Assembly: GCF_000513275.1 (NCBI RefSeq)
Contig: NZ_CBVJ010000099.1
Coordinates: 1 to 64,000 of the forward strand
Direction: 5' to 3'
DNA from: Paenibacillus gorillae
GTDB lineage: Bacteria; Bacillota; Bacilli; Paenibacillales; Paenibacillaceae
DNA length: 64,000 bases
In this document: one piece after another, positions 17,519-25,462 of the stretch
Layout: each line of letters starts with the position of its first letter
Numbering within the stretch: the first letter of the stretch is position 1
Made by a program: the position numbers and the translations under genes
Notes under the pieces: model-generated
Databases searched by the model: none
What the model was told of the DNA's origin: nothing
Seen by the model: the letters and a program-made list of their open reading frames with translations, nothing else

Positions 17519-18388
17519 TTACGATTTGACGGAACCAACCATCATTCCCTTTGTAAAATACTTTTGCAGGAACGGGTAGACGATCATAATCGGGATGGTG
17601 GCAATTATGACTACCGCCATTTTGATCCCTTCGGGAGAAGACATCAGTGCATCCTCGGCAGGCACATTGATCGATGAGCTATCCGTAATGATGAACTCCC
17701 GCAACCTCACTTGCAGCGGATAAAGCATCCGGTCGTTGATAAAATAGAGTGCATTCGCATAACTGTTCCAATGCCCTACGGAGTAGAAAATCCCCAGCGT
17801 CGCCATCACCGGCTTAGACAGTGGCAATATGATGTTCCACAGTATCCGCATCTCGCCGCAGCCGTCGATTCGTGATGCGTCGATGAGCTCATTCGGCAGC
17901 CCCATGAAGAACGAACGCATAACAAACAGGTTAAACGCACTAATTGCGCCAGGAATCATCAATGACCATAACGTATCGTGAAGCCCCAGTCCTCTAACGA
18001 GCAAATAGTTCGGAATAAGCGGTGCCGTGAAAATAAGCGTTAGCAGCACCATAATCAGTACCGGCTTACGGTACACATATTCAGAACGCGATAGCGGATA
18101 AGCCAGCGACGAGGTCATCGCCAAGTTAATAAACGTACCAACCACCGTCACGATCACGCTCACTCCGAAGGAGCGCCAGATCAGCTTTTCGCCAATAACC
18201 GCTTTATAGTTGGTAAGGGTAAGATCGACCGGCCACAGATACACTTTACCGCTGTTAATGGCTGCGTTGCTGCTGAAGGATTGCGCCAGGACATGCAGAA
18301 TCGGCAGGATCATACTCAAGCCTAATACGATCAGAAAAATATAGTTAAACACGATAAACCAACGTTGAGCGGTGCTTGTTCTTACCAT
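17519..18388 (-). CDS. sugar ABC transporter permease, LplC/YtcP type
   Basis: Permease of 289 residues with six membrane helices. The EAA-loop SRIDGCGEMRILWNIILPLSK contacts the ATPase, and the tail KYFTKGMMVGSVKS is typical. AAGGAGGAGAGCCC precedes the ATG. It starts 12 bases after the LplB-type permease and ends 115 bases before the lipoprotein start. Confidence 0.93.
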   Translation of the reverse strand: MVRTSTAQRWFIVFNYIFLIVLGLSMILPILHVLAQSFSSNAAINSGKVYLWPVDLTLTNYKAVIGEKLIWRSFGVSVIVTVVGTFINLAMTSSLAYPLSRSEYVYRKPVLIMVLLTLIFTAPLIPNYLLVRGLGLHDTLWSLMIPGAISAFNLFVMRSFFMGLPNELIDASRIDGCGEMRILWNIILPLSKPVMATLGIFYSVGHWNSYANALYFINDRMLYPLQVRLREFIITDSSSINVPAEDALMSSPEGIKMAVVIIATIPIMIVYPFLQKYFTKGMMVGSVKS

Positions 18389-18400
18389 GGGCTCTCCTCC

Positions 18401-19357
18401 TTAATATAATCCTTCTCCGGTCATCTTCTTGCTCAGCGTATTGCCCGTCATGATCAGGACAAGCCCCACTACCGATTTGAATAGACCGATGGCTGTCGTA
18501 TAGCTGTATTGCCGGTCAAGAAGGCCCACGGTATAGATGTACGTATCCAGAATCTCGCCTTTGCCGGAGTTAAGCGTATTCAAAAAGATCGAGACCCTCT
18601 CAAAGCCAAAGTCCATGAAATGACCGATTTGCAGCAAAAACAGGATCGTGATTGTCGGCATCAGCGCCGGCAGTGTAATGGACAGCGTCTGCTTCCAGCG
18701 CCCCGCCCCATCGATCTCGGAAGCTTCATACAGCTCCGGATTAATGCTCGTCAGCGCAGCAAGGTAAATAATCGTACCCCAGCCTGCATCCTTCCATACG
18801 CCGGAGCTGACCAGAATGGTACGGATGTACGATTCCTCGCCCATAAAGTAGATCGGCTCAAAGCCCATCGACGTAATGATATTGTTCACAATGCCGCTCC
18901 GCGGCGACAAAATCTCAATTGCGATACCGCCAATTACGACCCAAGACAGAAAGTGCGGCATATAAAAGACGGTCTGCAGCACCCGTTTGAAAAGCACCTT
19001 GCGGATCTCATTGAGCAGTAGTGCGAGTATAATCGGTACGGGAAACGAGATAGCCAAGCTGTAAAAGGCAAGCAGCAGCGTATTTTTCAATATCCGTAAA
19101 AAGTCGGTGTACTGGAACATTTTCTGAAAATGCTCAAGCCCAACCCATGGACTGCCAAGATAGCCCTTGAAAATATTGTAGTCCTGGAAAGCCATAACCG
19201 AGCCGAACAGCGGCACGTATTTGAATAGCAAAAAATAAAGAATGCCGGGAATTGATATAAAATACAGCGCCTTATACTTATTCAGATAGGCCCATCGTTC
19301 CCTGCCCGTTCGAAATCGCATCGGGCCGATTTCCGCTTCGATATTGCTTTTCGCCAT
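18401..19357 (-). CDS. sugar ABC transporter permease, LplB/YteP type
   Basis: Permease of 318 residues. An N-terminal cytoplasmic segment (about 35 residues), six helices and an EAA-loop (EASEIDGAGRWKQTLSITLPA) are visible. The ATG at 19357 lies nine bases after AAGGAG; the frame extends 11 residues further but without a ribosome site. It follows the sensor kinase gene by 90 bases. Confidence 0.91.
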   Translation of the reverse strand: MAKSNIEAEIGPMRFRTGRERWAYLNKYKALYFISIPGILYFLLFKYVPLFGSVMAFQDYNIFKGYLGSPWVGLEHFQKMFQYTDFLRILKNTLLLAFYSLAISFPVPIILALLLNEIRKVLFKRVLQTVFYMPHFLSWVVIGGIAIEILSPRSGIVNNIITSMGFEPIYFMGEESYIRTILVSSGVWKDAGWGTIIYLAALTSINPELYEASEIDGAGRWKQTLSITLPALMPTITILFLLQIGHFMDFGFERVSIFLNTLNSGKGEILDTYIYTVGLLDRQYSYTTAIGLFKSVVGLVLIMTGNTLSKKMTGEGLY

Positions 19358-19447
19358 GGGAGTCAACTCCTTGCATAGTTTGTACGACAATCGTACACTA
19401 TGGCGCTGAGCGCTACGATGGCGTGATTTTTGACGGTATGGCTTTTT

Positions 19448-21244
19448 TTACGATTTGGGCATGTTCATCCGCATAACCGTTCCTTCGCCCAGCTTGCTCT
19501 CAATTTCAAGGCCGTATTGATCGCCGAATACGAGCTGAATACGACGGTGGATGTTGAGCACCCCGATTCCGCCTTTGCCCTCCGCTTCCGTCAGGCGTTT
19601 CGTCTCCAGCCTGTTTCTTAATTGCAGCAGCGCGGCTTCGCTCATACCCGAACCGTTATCGATGACGGATACGACAAAGTAGCGATCCGTCTCGGTCGCT
19701 TGAATCCGAATCCGGTGGCCGTCCTCCAGCCCTTCGAAAAAGGCATGCTGAAAAATGTTTTCGATCAGCGGCTGCAGCGTAAGCCGGACCATTTTTTTCA
19801 ACAGGAAATCCGATGGAATCTCAACTTCAATCTCGAAATCCTTGCCGTACCGATGCTTGAGGATCGCCATATAATTGAGTACATGCTTCAGCTCATTAAC
19901 GACCGTAATTTCCTCCAGACTCGTCTGCACGGCGTACCGCAGCATATGGGCCATGCTTTTCACAATTTCGGACACCTCATCGGAATCCTGAACAGCCGGA
20001 AAACAGACGATCGTCTCCAGCGTGTTATAGAGAAAATGAGGATTGATCTGCAATTGCAGCGCCTGCAGCTCGGCCTTCTGACGCTCCAGCTCCGCTTCCC
20101 GCTTCGTATTCTCGGCCGTATAGACCTGTTCGATCAGCTCAGACAGCTTGTTCACCATGGAGTTGTAGCTGACGATAAGCTCATCCACTTCATCCTGCGT
20201 GCCGTTGAGCGGAATCCGGTTCCAGTCGCCTTTCTCCGCCTGCTTCATACCCCTTCTCAGCTTGCGGATAGGACTCGTAATGGAATGCCCGAACTGATAT
20301 GCAAGCAGCAGCGCCAGCACCAGTGTAATCGAGCCGATCCAGAAAATATTCGTACGAATGCCGATGATCGGCTCGCGCAAATCCTTCATCGGAATCGAAA
20401 TTTGCAAATTCCAATCCGTATAAGACGAGTGGCGGGCAATCGTGAACCGGTCCTCGCCGTCTTCTTTACCGATGAATGACTCGGTTTTCCCGTCGGTCAT
20501 GCCTCTTCTTTCGCCAGCTGACAGCTGTTGTCCGATTTTGCTGGGATCGGTGTGGTAGACGATTTTACCGTCTTTATCCTCGATGTGAAAATACCCCCGC
20601 GGCCCCAAGTCGATGCCCTGCCAAAGAGCCGACAAATCGGTGCTGCGCACTTCAATCGCGAGCACGCCTTTATAGGTCAACGACCGCAGCCCTCTGACTT
20701 TGCGAGCGAGCGTAATCGTCTGCCCCTCCTGACCCGGGCTGATGCTGGCATTGAGGATCATAATTTGGCCGTTATCCGGAACGTCTGCGAACAGCTTGTC
20801 CACATAAGCCTTGGCCTTCGGACTCGTAAAATCAAGGGAAGCGCCGTTGTTGACGCTAACCGTCCGCCCGTCTTGGCCAACGACGTACAGGGCCATCACT
20901 TCCGGATGGCGGATCATAATCGGCTCCATCGCATTCGTTTTGATGGTGGAGGTGTAATAATATTTTTCATAATACTTGTCGGGTTCGATTTCCAGAAACG
21001 ATTTAATATCGGAATTAGACAACAGAGATAAGGTAGAATTCTCGTAATTGTGGATGTATTGCTCCAGATGATAGGATGCAATGTTGACGACCTGCGCCAT
21101 GTTCGCCTCCGCTTGGGCACGCAGTTTTTCCGTCGCTCCATAGTACGTGTACAGACCAAGCGCGGCGAGCGGAACGAAAATGACGATGATGAAATACGTA
21201 TACAGCCGTACAAAAAGCCCCTTCCGCCGCTTATGCCCCGCCAT
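19448..21244 (-). CDS. YesM-type sensor histidine kinase
   Basis: Membrane kinase of 598 residues. Helix 1 at about 13-33, dCache-like extracellular domain to about 290, helix 2 at about 295-315, HAMP to about 370, then His_kinase with INPHFLYNTLETI and an ATPase domain with PLIENIFQHAF, DNGSGMSE and GIGVLNI. Its ATG abuts the TAG of the response regulator without a gap. Here the regulator precedes the kinase, the opposite of the set at 630-4081. Expected to sense the imported glycan. Confidence 0.93.
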   Translation of the reverse strand: MAGHKRRKGLFVRLYTYFIIVIFVPLAALGLYTYYGATEKLRAQAEANMAQVVNIASYHLEQYIHNYENSTLSLLSNSDIKSFLEIEPDKYYEKYYYTSTIKTNAMEPIMIRHPEVMALYVVGQDGRTVSVNNGASLDFTSPKAKAYVDKLFADVPDNGQIMILNASISPGQEGQTITLARKVRGLRSLTYKGVLAIEVRSTDLSALWQGIDLGPRGYFHIEDKDGKIVYHTDPSKIGQQLSAGERRGMTDGKTESFIGKEDGEDRFTIARHSSYTDWNLQISIPMKDLREPIIGIRTNIFWIGSITLVLALLLAYQFGHSITSPIRKLRRGMKQAEKGDWNRIPLNGTQDEVDELIVSYNSMVNKLSELIEQVYTAENTKREAELERQKAELQALQLQINPHFLYNTLETIVCFPAVQDSDEVSEIVKSMAHMLRYAVQTSLEEITVVNELKHVLNYMAILKHRYGKDFEIEVEIPSDFLLKKMVRLTLQPLIENIFQHAFFEGLEDGHRIRIQATETDRYFVVSVIDNGSGMSEAALLQLRNRLETKRLTEAEGKGGIGVLNIHRRIQLVFGDQYGLEIESKLGEGTVMRMNMPKS

Positions 21245-22297
21245 CTATTTAATCCCCAGACTACTGCGGTATTCGGTCGGCGTAATGCCTTTGACTTTGC
21301 GGAACGTCTTGGCAAAATGTGAATAATCCTCGTAGCCGATCTCGTGGGCGACGTCCACAATCCGGTAATGCGGCAATGCGAGCAACTGCTCGGCGAATTC
21401 AATTCTTTTGGCAATGCGGTAATTAATGAAGGTTACGCCGGTCGTTTTTTTGAAGTAGAGGCTAAAATAGTTCGGAGTGAGTCCGACAAGATTGGCGACC
21501 TCCTCCAACGTTACTTCCCTCGCAATGTTCTGTTCGATATAGGCTTTAACCTCGGACATCATGTCCTTGAAGCCGTCTCTTCGCAAGGCAAGCTCGTTCG
21601 TTACGGCGTGGATCTTGCGGCGGAACTGTTCTTGAATGCCGCTGAATCCATAATTGTTGTTGGACTCGCCGGTGCTGGATTCCGAGGTTCGGGCACTTGC
21701 GGGCGATGCCTCCGAATGATTGTGGCCCTTCGCTTGAAGCCGATCGAGTACCGCTTGGAAGGAATCATTCAGCAGCTCTCTGAGCTGATTTGGCTGGTCG
21801 GTTCGTTCCGCGCAATAACGCAGCCATTCGTCCAGGCATTGATCCAGCTCGGCGATCCGAAGCTGCCAAATATGCTCCGTGATCTCGTCAAGCCACTGCT
21901 TGGATTGCGTTGGCGTTACGACGCCCTTTTCCATCGCGGGCAGTATCCGGTCCAGCATTTCATGGATGTCCGCCTTCACCACGGGCTTGAGCATATACTC
22001 CTTCACCCCATAAGCTACGCATTGCTTCGCATACTCAAATTCGGCAAAACCGGAGATTACGACTACACGGATATATGGGTATAGAGACTGTATGCGCTTA
22101 CAAAGCTCCAAGCCGTCCATCTTCGGCATACGGATATCGGTAATCAATATATTGGGAGGATACTCGACGATTCGGGCTAGCGCCTCCTCGCCATTTTCCG
22201 CTACGCGCACACTCGTGAACGGCTTGCTGTAAGTGGTCATCATATGCTTCAGGCCATTTCGAATAATCATTTCATCGTCGACGATCAAAATATGCAT
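21245..22297 (-). CDS. YesN-type response regulator, AraC output
   Basis: Regulator of 350 residues: receiver domain (about 1-120) with D7-D8 and phosphoacceptor D54 (LITDIRMPKMDG), a linker of about 120 residues including a short Ser/Asn-rich stretch, and an AraC-type double helix-turn-helix (about 250-345, ending GITPTEYRSSLG). It is shorter than the 550-residue homologue at 630-2282 because the middle domain is reduced. Likely activator of the transporter and GH2-GH88 genes. First gene of the set. Confidence 0.93.
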   Translation of the reverse strand: MHILIVDDEMIIRNGLKHMMTTYSKPFTSVRVAENGEEALARIVEYPPNILITDIRMPKMDGLELCKRIQSLYPYIRVVVISGFAEFEYAKQCVAYGVKEYMLKPVVKADIHEMLDRILPAMEKGVVTPTQSKQWLDEITEHIWQLRIAELDQCLDEWLRYCAERTDQPNQLRELLNDSFQAVLDRLQAKGHNHSEASPASARTSESSTGESNNNYGFSGIQEQFRRKIHAVTNELALRRDGFKDMMSEVKAYIEQNIAREVTLEEVANLVGLTPNYFSLYFKKTTGVTFINYRIAKRIEFAEQLLALPHYRIVDVAHEIGYEDYSHFAKTFRKVKGITPTEYRSSLGIK

Positions 22298-22429
22298 TCT
22301 TCTGCCCCCTCTAGAAAAGACTCCCTCTATAATAGCTCAGGTTGCATCCAGTTCCTATATGCGATTCCGATAATTGGATTGATAAAATGAACCTTTGGGG
22401 GAGTGGGGGCGTTTGGTTACCTGTCTAGA

Positions 22430-23260
22430 GTGAAGTTTTTTCGCTATTTGCGAAGGTGAGTTCGTTCGGCGCACGCCGGCGGTCAAACCTCGAATTCGCT
22501 CGGCGCACGGGGCGCGCAAAATAGCGAAGCTGCTTCGCTATTTTGCGAAGGCAAGTTCGCTCGGCACGAGGGAATTTGCCGGCTTATCGCCTACAACGAA
22601 GCTAGCTTCGCTATTCGAGAACCTAGGTTCACGGTTAGCGAAATTCAGTTCGCTGTTGCCGTAGCTCAAGCTGCACGCGGACTCTACAGCAAAATAGAGT
22701 TCGCTGTTTTGCGAACCTGCTTCGCTAATGCACCAACACAATGTTACTTTTGACTGCTGCCTAACTTTTTACGAAGCACCTTCGCTAATAGCGAAGGTGA
22801 GTTCGTTCGGCATAGGATAGCGGTTTGGCCATTGATCTACAGCGAAACTTTTTCGCTATAAGCGAAGCTAGATTCGTTCGGCAAGAAGTATTCACTCAGC
22901 CGCCTGCCTACAGCGAATCTAATTTCGCTATTTGCGAAGGTGAGTTCGTTCGACGCGCCATGCTCGTCATATTGCGAAGCAGCTTCGCTATTTTGCGAAG
23001 ACAAGTTCGCTCGGCATAGGGTAACTGCTCGGCTGATCGCCTACTACGAAGCTAGCTTCGCTATTCGAGAACCTAGGTTCACGGTTAGCGAAATTCAGTT
23101 CGCTGTTGCCGTAGAACAAGCTGCGCGCGGACTCTATAGCGAAATTGGGTTCGCTGTTTTGCGAACCTGCTTCGCTAATGCCAAACAAAATGTTACTTTT
23201 CCAACATGTACCAGTTTTTACTTAACACCTTCGCTATTAGCGAAGGTGAGTACATTGAGC
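22430..23260. repeat. TTCGC...GCGAA repeat cluster with a 208-bp duplication
   Basis: Dense array of half-sites and full hyphenated palindromes: TTCGCTATTTGCGAA (22439-22453, 22923-22937) and TTCGCTATTTTGCGAA (22534-22549, 22984-22999), plus frequent GTGAGTTCGTTCGG. A longer segment, 22526-22731, is repeated at 22974-23181 about 450 bases away with high identity. The two minus-strand frames of 66-67 codons in these copies translate the repeat and are rejected as genes. Confidence 0.88.
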
Positions 23261-23426
23261 AAGGGTAGACGTTCGAAAAGCAGCGCCAAAGTTACAACGT
23301 TGACGTTCCTGCTGCACGCTAGACGCACGGCAACACTGTGCGAAAAGCAAAAGAAGAAATGTGTTCGTGACGGGCGATTACCAGGAGGCAGATTTGCAAC
23401 GGATTAGCTCGTTTAGGAGATGAAGT

Positions 23427-23594
23427 GCAACAGCTATGCCGGAGCGTTTGCAACAACCGAGCAACAACTATACTGGAGCGTTAGCGACAGTTGAGCAACA
23501 GCTATGCTGGAGCGTTAGCGACAGTTGAGCACAACTATGCTGGATCATTAGCGACAGTTGAGCACAGCTATGCTGGAGCGTTCGCTACAGTCGA
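23427..23594. repeat. five-copy 34/33-bp tandem repeat
   Basis: Units start at 23427, 23461, 23495, 23529 and 23562 with lengths 34, 34, 34, 33 and 33. The consensus includes CAGCTATGCTGGAGCG and TTAGCGACAGTTGAGC. The last two units are one base shorter, making the frame continuous only there. The gene at 23649 is convergent to it. Confidence 0.92.
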
Positions 23595-23648
23595 GCCAAG
23601 CAACAAAAAAGGTTCGCTAGTTTTACCCAGCGAACCCGAACCTAACGC

Positions 23649-24209
23649 CTATAACTTGAAATGCTCCTTGATCCGTCTAGCTACTTCTTCAGGATCGGTC
23701 TCCGTATTGTTGATACGTAGATAATGTTCCTTCTGGATCTCTCCCTCATGGGAGTTCAGCCGAAGGTTCTCCATTGTACGAATCAGCTCTTGCTCGGATT
23801 TCTCCACATTGCGTTTGGTCGGCTTATGCTCCAGACGGTGCGGGCTTTTGTTACGCACGAGCCTTTCCTGCAAGTCCGCCTCCAGCTCCACATAATAAAC
23901 GGTGCCGCCCTGTGATTCAAAAATTTCGCTGACATGGCGAATGTATTCCCAATCTCCGGGCAAATCAAAACCCCACACATAGGTGAAAATCAATCCTGCC
24001 AAGTCGCTCTTCGCTACTTCCTGGAATATTTCCTCGCGAAATAAACCGACCAATCGGTTGCCTTGCGGACTTCCATAGTTAAAGTACGGGCTGACCAGTT
24101 CAATCGTCATATGGTTATGAAACAGCTTCAAGTCCGTTATTTGCTCCAATTGCTGTCCTACCGTCATTTTACCGACGGCTTGCGGTCCAAATACAATTAC
24201 TAGCTTCAC
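23649..24209 (-). CDS. P-loop NTPase of the shikimate/adenylate kinase-like type
   Basis: Cytoplasmic protein of 186 residues. A Walker A motif, GPQAVGKMT, is at residues 8-16, followed by the HNH-like segment FHNHMTIE typical of a small uncharacterised P-loop family, and an Arg-rich lid region (NKSPHRLEHKPTKRNV). A GTG at 24209 is preferred because AGGAGGGG sits five bases upstream; the ATG frame extends 14 residues further without one. The substrate is unknown: nucleotide or sugar kinase are both possible. Confidence 0.8.
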   Translation of the reverse strand: MKLVIVFGPQAVGKMTVGQQLEQITDLKLFHNHMTIELVSPYFNYGSPQGNRLVGLFREEIFQEVAKSDLAGLIFTYVWGFDLPGDWEYIRHVSEIFESQGGTVYYVELEADLQERLVRNKSPHRLEHKPTKRNVEKSEQELIRTMENLRLNSHEGEIQKEHYLRINNTETDPEEVARRIKEHFKL

Positions 24210-24289
24210 GATATCCCCTCCTCGTATTCTCAACTCTTCAATCAACTTCATTTTTTATCCAATATTACTAGAATTACTATAAAAATCAA

Positions 24290-24317
24290 GAAAAAAAAGA
24301 GGAGCGAATCGCCCCTC
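24290..24317 (-). terminator. terminator of the thioredoxin-like gene
   Basis: On the - strand GAGGGGCG pairs with CGCTCCTC (one G-U), followed by TTTTTTTTC. It is downstream of the stop at 24331. Confidence 0.8.
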
Positions 24318-24330
24318 CAGCTTACCCTGG

Positions 24331-25389
24331 TTATCCCAGCACATCCTTCAGACGCCGCTCCATTCCGGCAAAATCAACCGCGCCCAGCATTCGGTCGCGG
24401 ATAATCCCTTCACTGTCAACAACGAACGTGGTAGGGAAGCTGCGCACGCGGTACTGTGACATGACAGTCCCTTTTTCGTCCAGCACAACAGGAAATGTCA
24501 GGCCGCGTTCTTCAACGAAAGACGAAACGTTGTGGCCGCTCTTCTCAGTAGACGTCATATTGACAGATAGGACTACAACATCCTGATCGCGGTAAGCGGA
24601 ATACAGCTTTTCCATATGCGGCATTTCGACTTTGCAGGGTGGGCACCAAGAGGCCCAGAAGTTTACGAATACGGTTTTGCCGCGATAATCCGAGAGGCTA
24701 ATCTCACTGCCATCCAGCGCCACCAGCTTAAAGTCGGGCGCCTGCTGCCCTTTGTTCAATCCAACCTCCACCATACCTGCCCCTGCCGGCAGCTCTGCAG
24801 AGCTGCCGCCATAATCGACCAGCAAAATAGCCGCAAGAGCAGCAGCAGCCAACACACTATTTGCCCCCAGCCTTTTCCATTCGATACCCCTTGCCGATCT
24901 GATTTGTATTACAAACATGAAAGCGGACACCGCGGTCGACAATACATATTTCCACACATCCGCTGACGTATCCGCCAGCAGGCTTTGCACCGACAGCCAT
25001 ACTGTAATCCAGCCATACAGCATCACACTTAACCATACGATAACCGCTTTGATTCCGGCATTTGTTCTTAAGCCTTTGTACAAAAGGAAACCGCAAGAGA
25101 CAAGGGTAGCAAGCCATCCCCCAACAATCCCGCCGCTGAAATAAATGAACGAACGAGGATCCTCGAGCACTGTCGCAGGATCAACTATAATAAGGCTTGC
25201 TTTCCAAATGAAAATCCACAGCAGCACGGCGTTCATGGCATCTGATACGAATCCGGCCTGCATTTGGCCCTTTTTCGCTTTTAACCACAGCCCCGCAACG
25301 CCTGCTATACCGCAAAGAATGTAGACGACAATTTCCAAATTCAATACGAAAGTTCCAAGTTGTACCGTATACACGCCTCTTGCCCACAC
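24331..25389 (-). CDS. membrane-anchored TlpA/ResA-like thioredoxin
   Basis: Protein of 352 residues with about six membrane helices in the N-terminal 200 residues and a C-terminal thioredoxin-fold domain (about 215-350) facing outside. The redox motif is WCPPC and the cis-proline loop is SFPTT, as in ResA/TlpA. It would reduce or isomerise disulfides in exported proteins or help cytochrome c maturation, but no ccd or res genes are adjacent. The fusion of a polytopic domain to TlpA is less common than a single anchor. The start is an uncertain GTG with GAGGGGA immediately before it; a second GTG lies five codons later. Confidence 0.85.
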   Translation of the reverse strand: MWARGVYTVQLGTFVLNLEIVVYILCGIAGVAGLWLKAKKGQMQAGFVSDAMNAVLLWIFIWKASLIIVDPATVLEDPRSFIYFSGGIVGGWLATLVSCGFLLYKGLRTNAGIKAVIVWLSVMLYGWITVWLSVQSLLADTSADVWKYVLSTAVSAFMFVIQIRSARGIEWKRLGANSVLAAAALAAILLVDYGGSSAELPAGAGMVEVGLNKGQQAPDFKLVALDGSEISLSDYRGKTVFVNFWASWCPPCKVEMPHMEKLYSAYRDQDVVVLSVNMTSTEKSGHNVSSFVEERGLTFPVVLDEKGTVMSQYRVRSFPTTFVVDSEGIIRDRMLGAVDFAGMERRLKDVLG

Positions 25390-25462
25390 TCCCCTCTTCC
25401 CCGTTCCTATTGCAGCGAATAGGAAGCTTCTTGTTACCTAGTCTATCATTTTCAAAGGAGGT

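Noticed and set aside
22538-23188. Small minus-strand frames of 66-67 codons in the TTCGC repeat cluster, and plus-strand frames at 22825-23407
   Set aside because: They are repeat translations, differ between copies in many residues, and have no proper ribosome site.
23491-23724. 77-codon + strand frame with AGALATVEH-like repeats
   Set aside because: It arises from the 33/34-bp tandem repeat and overlaps the end of the P-loop gene in the opposite direction.
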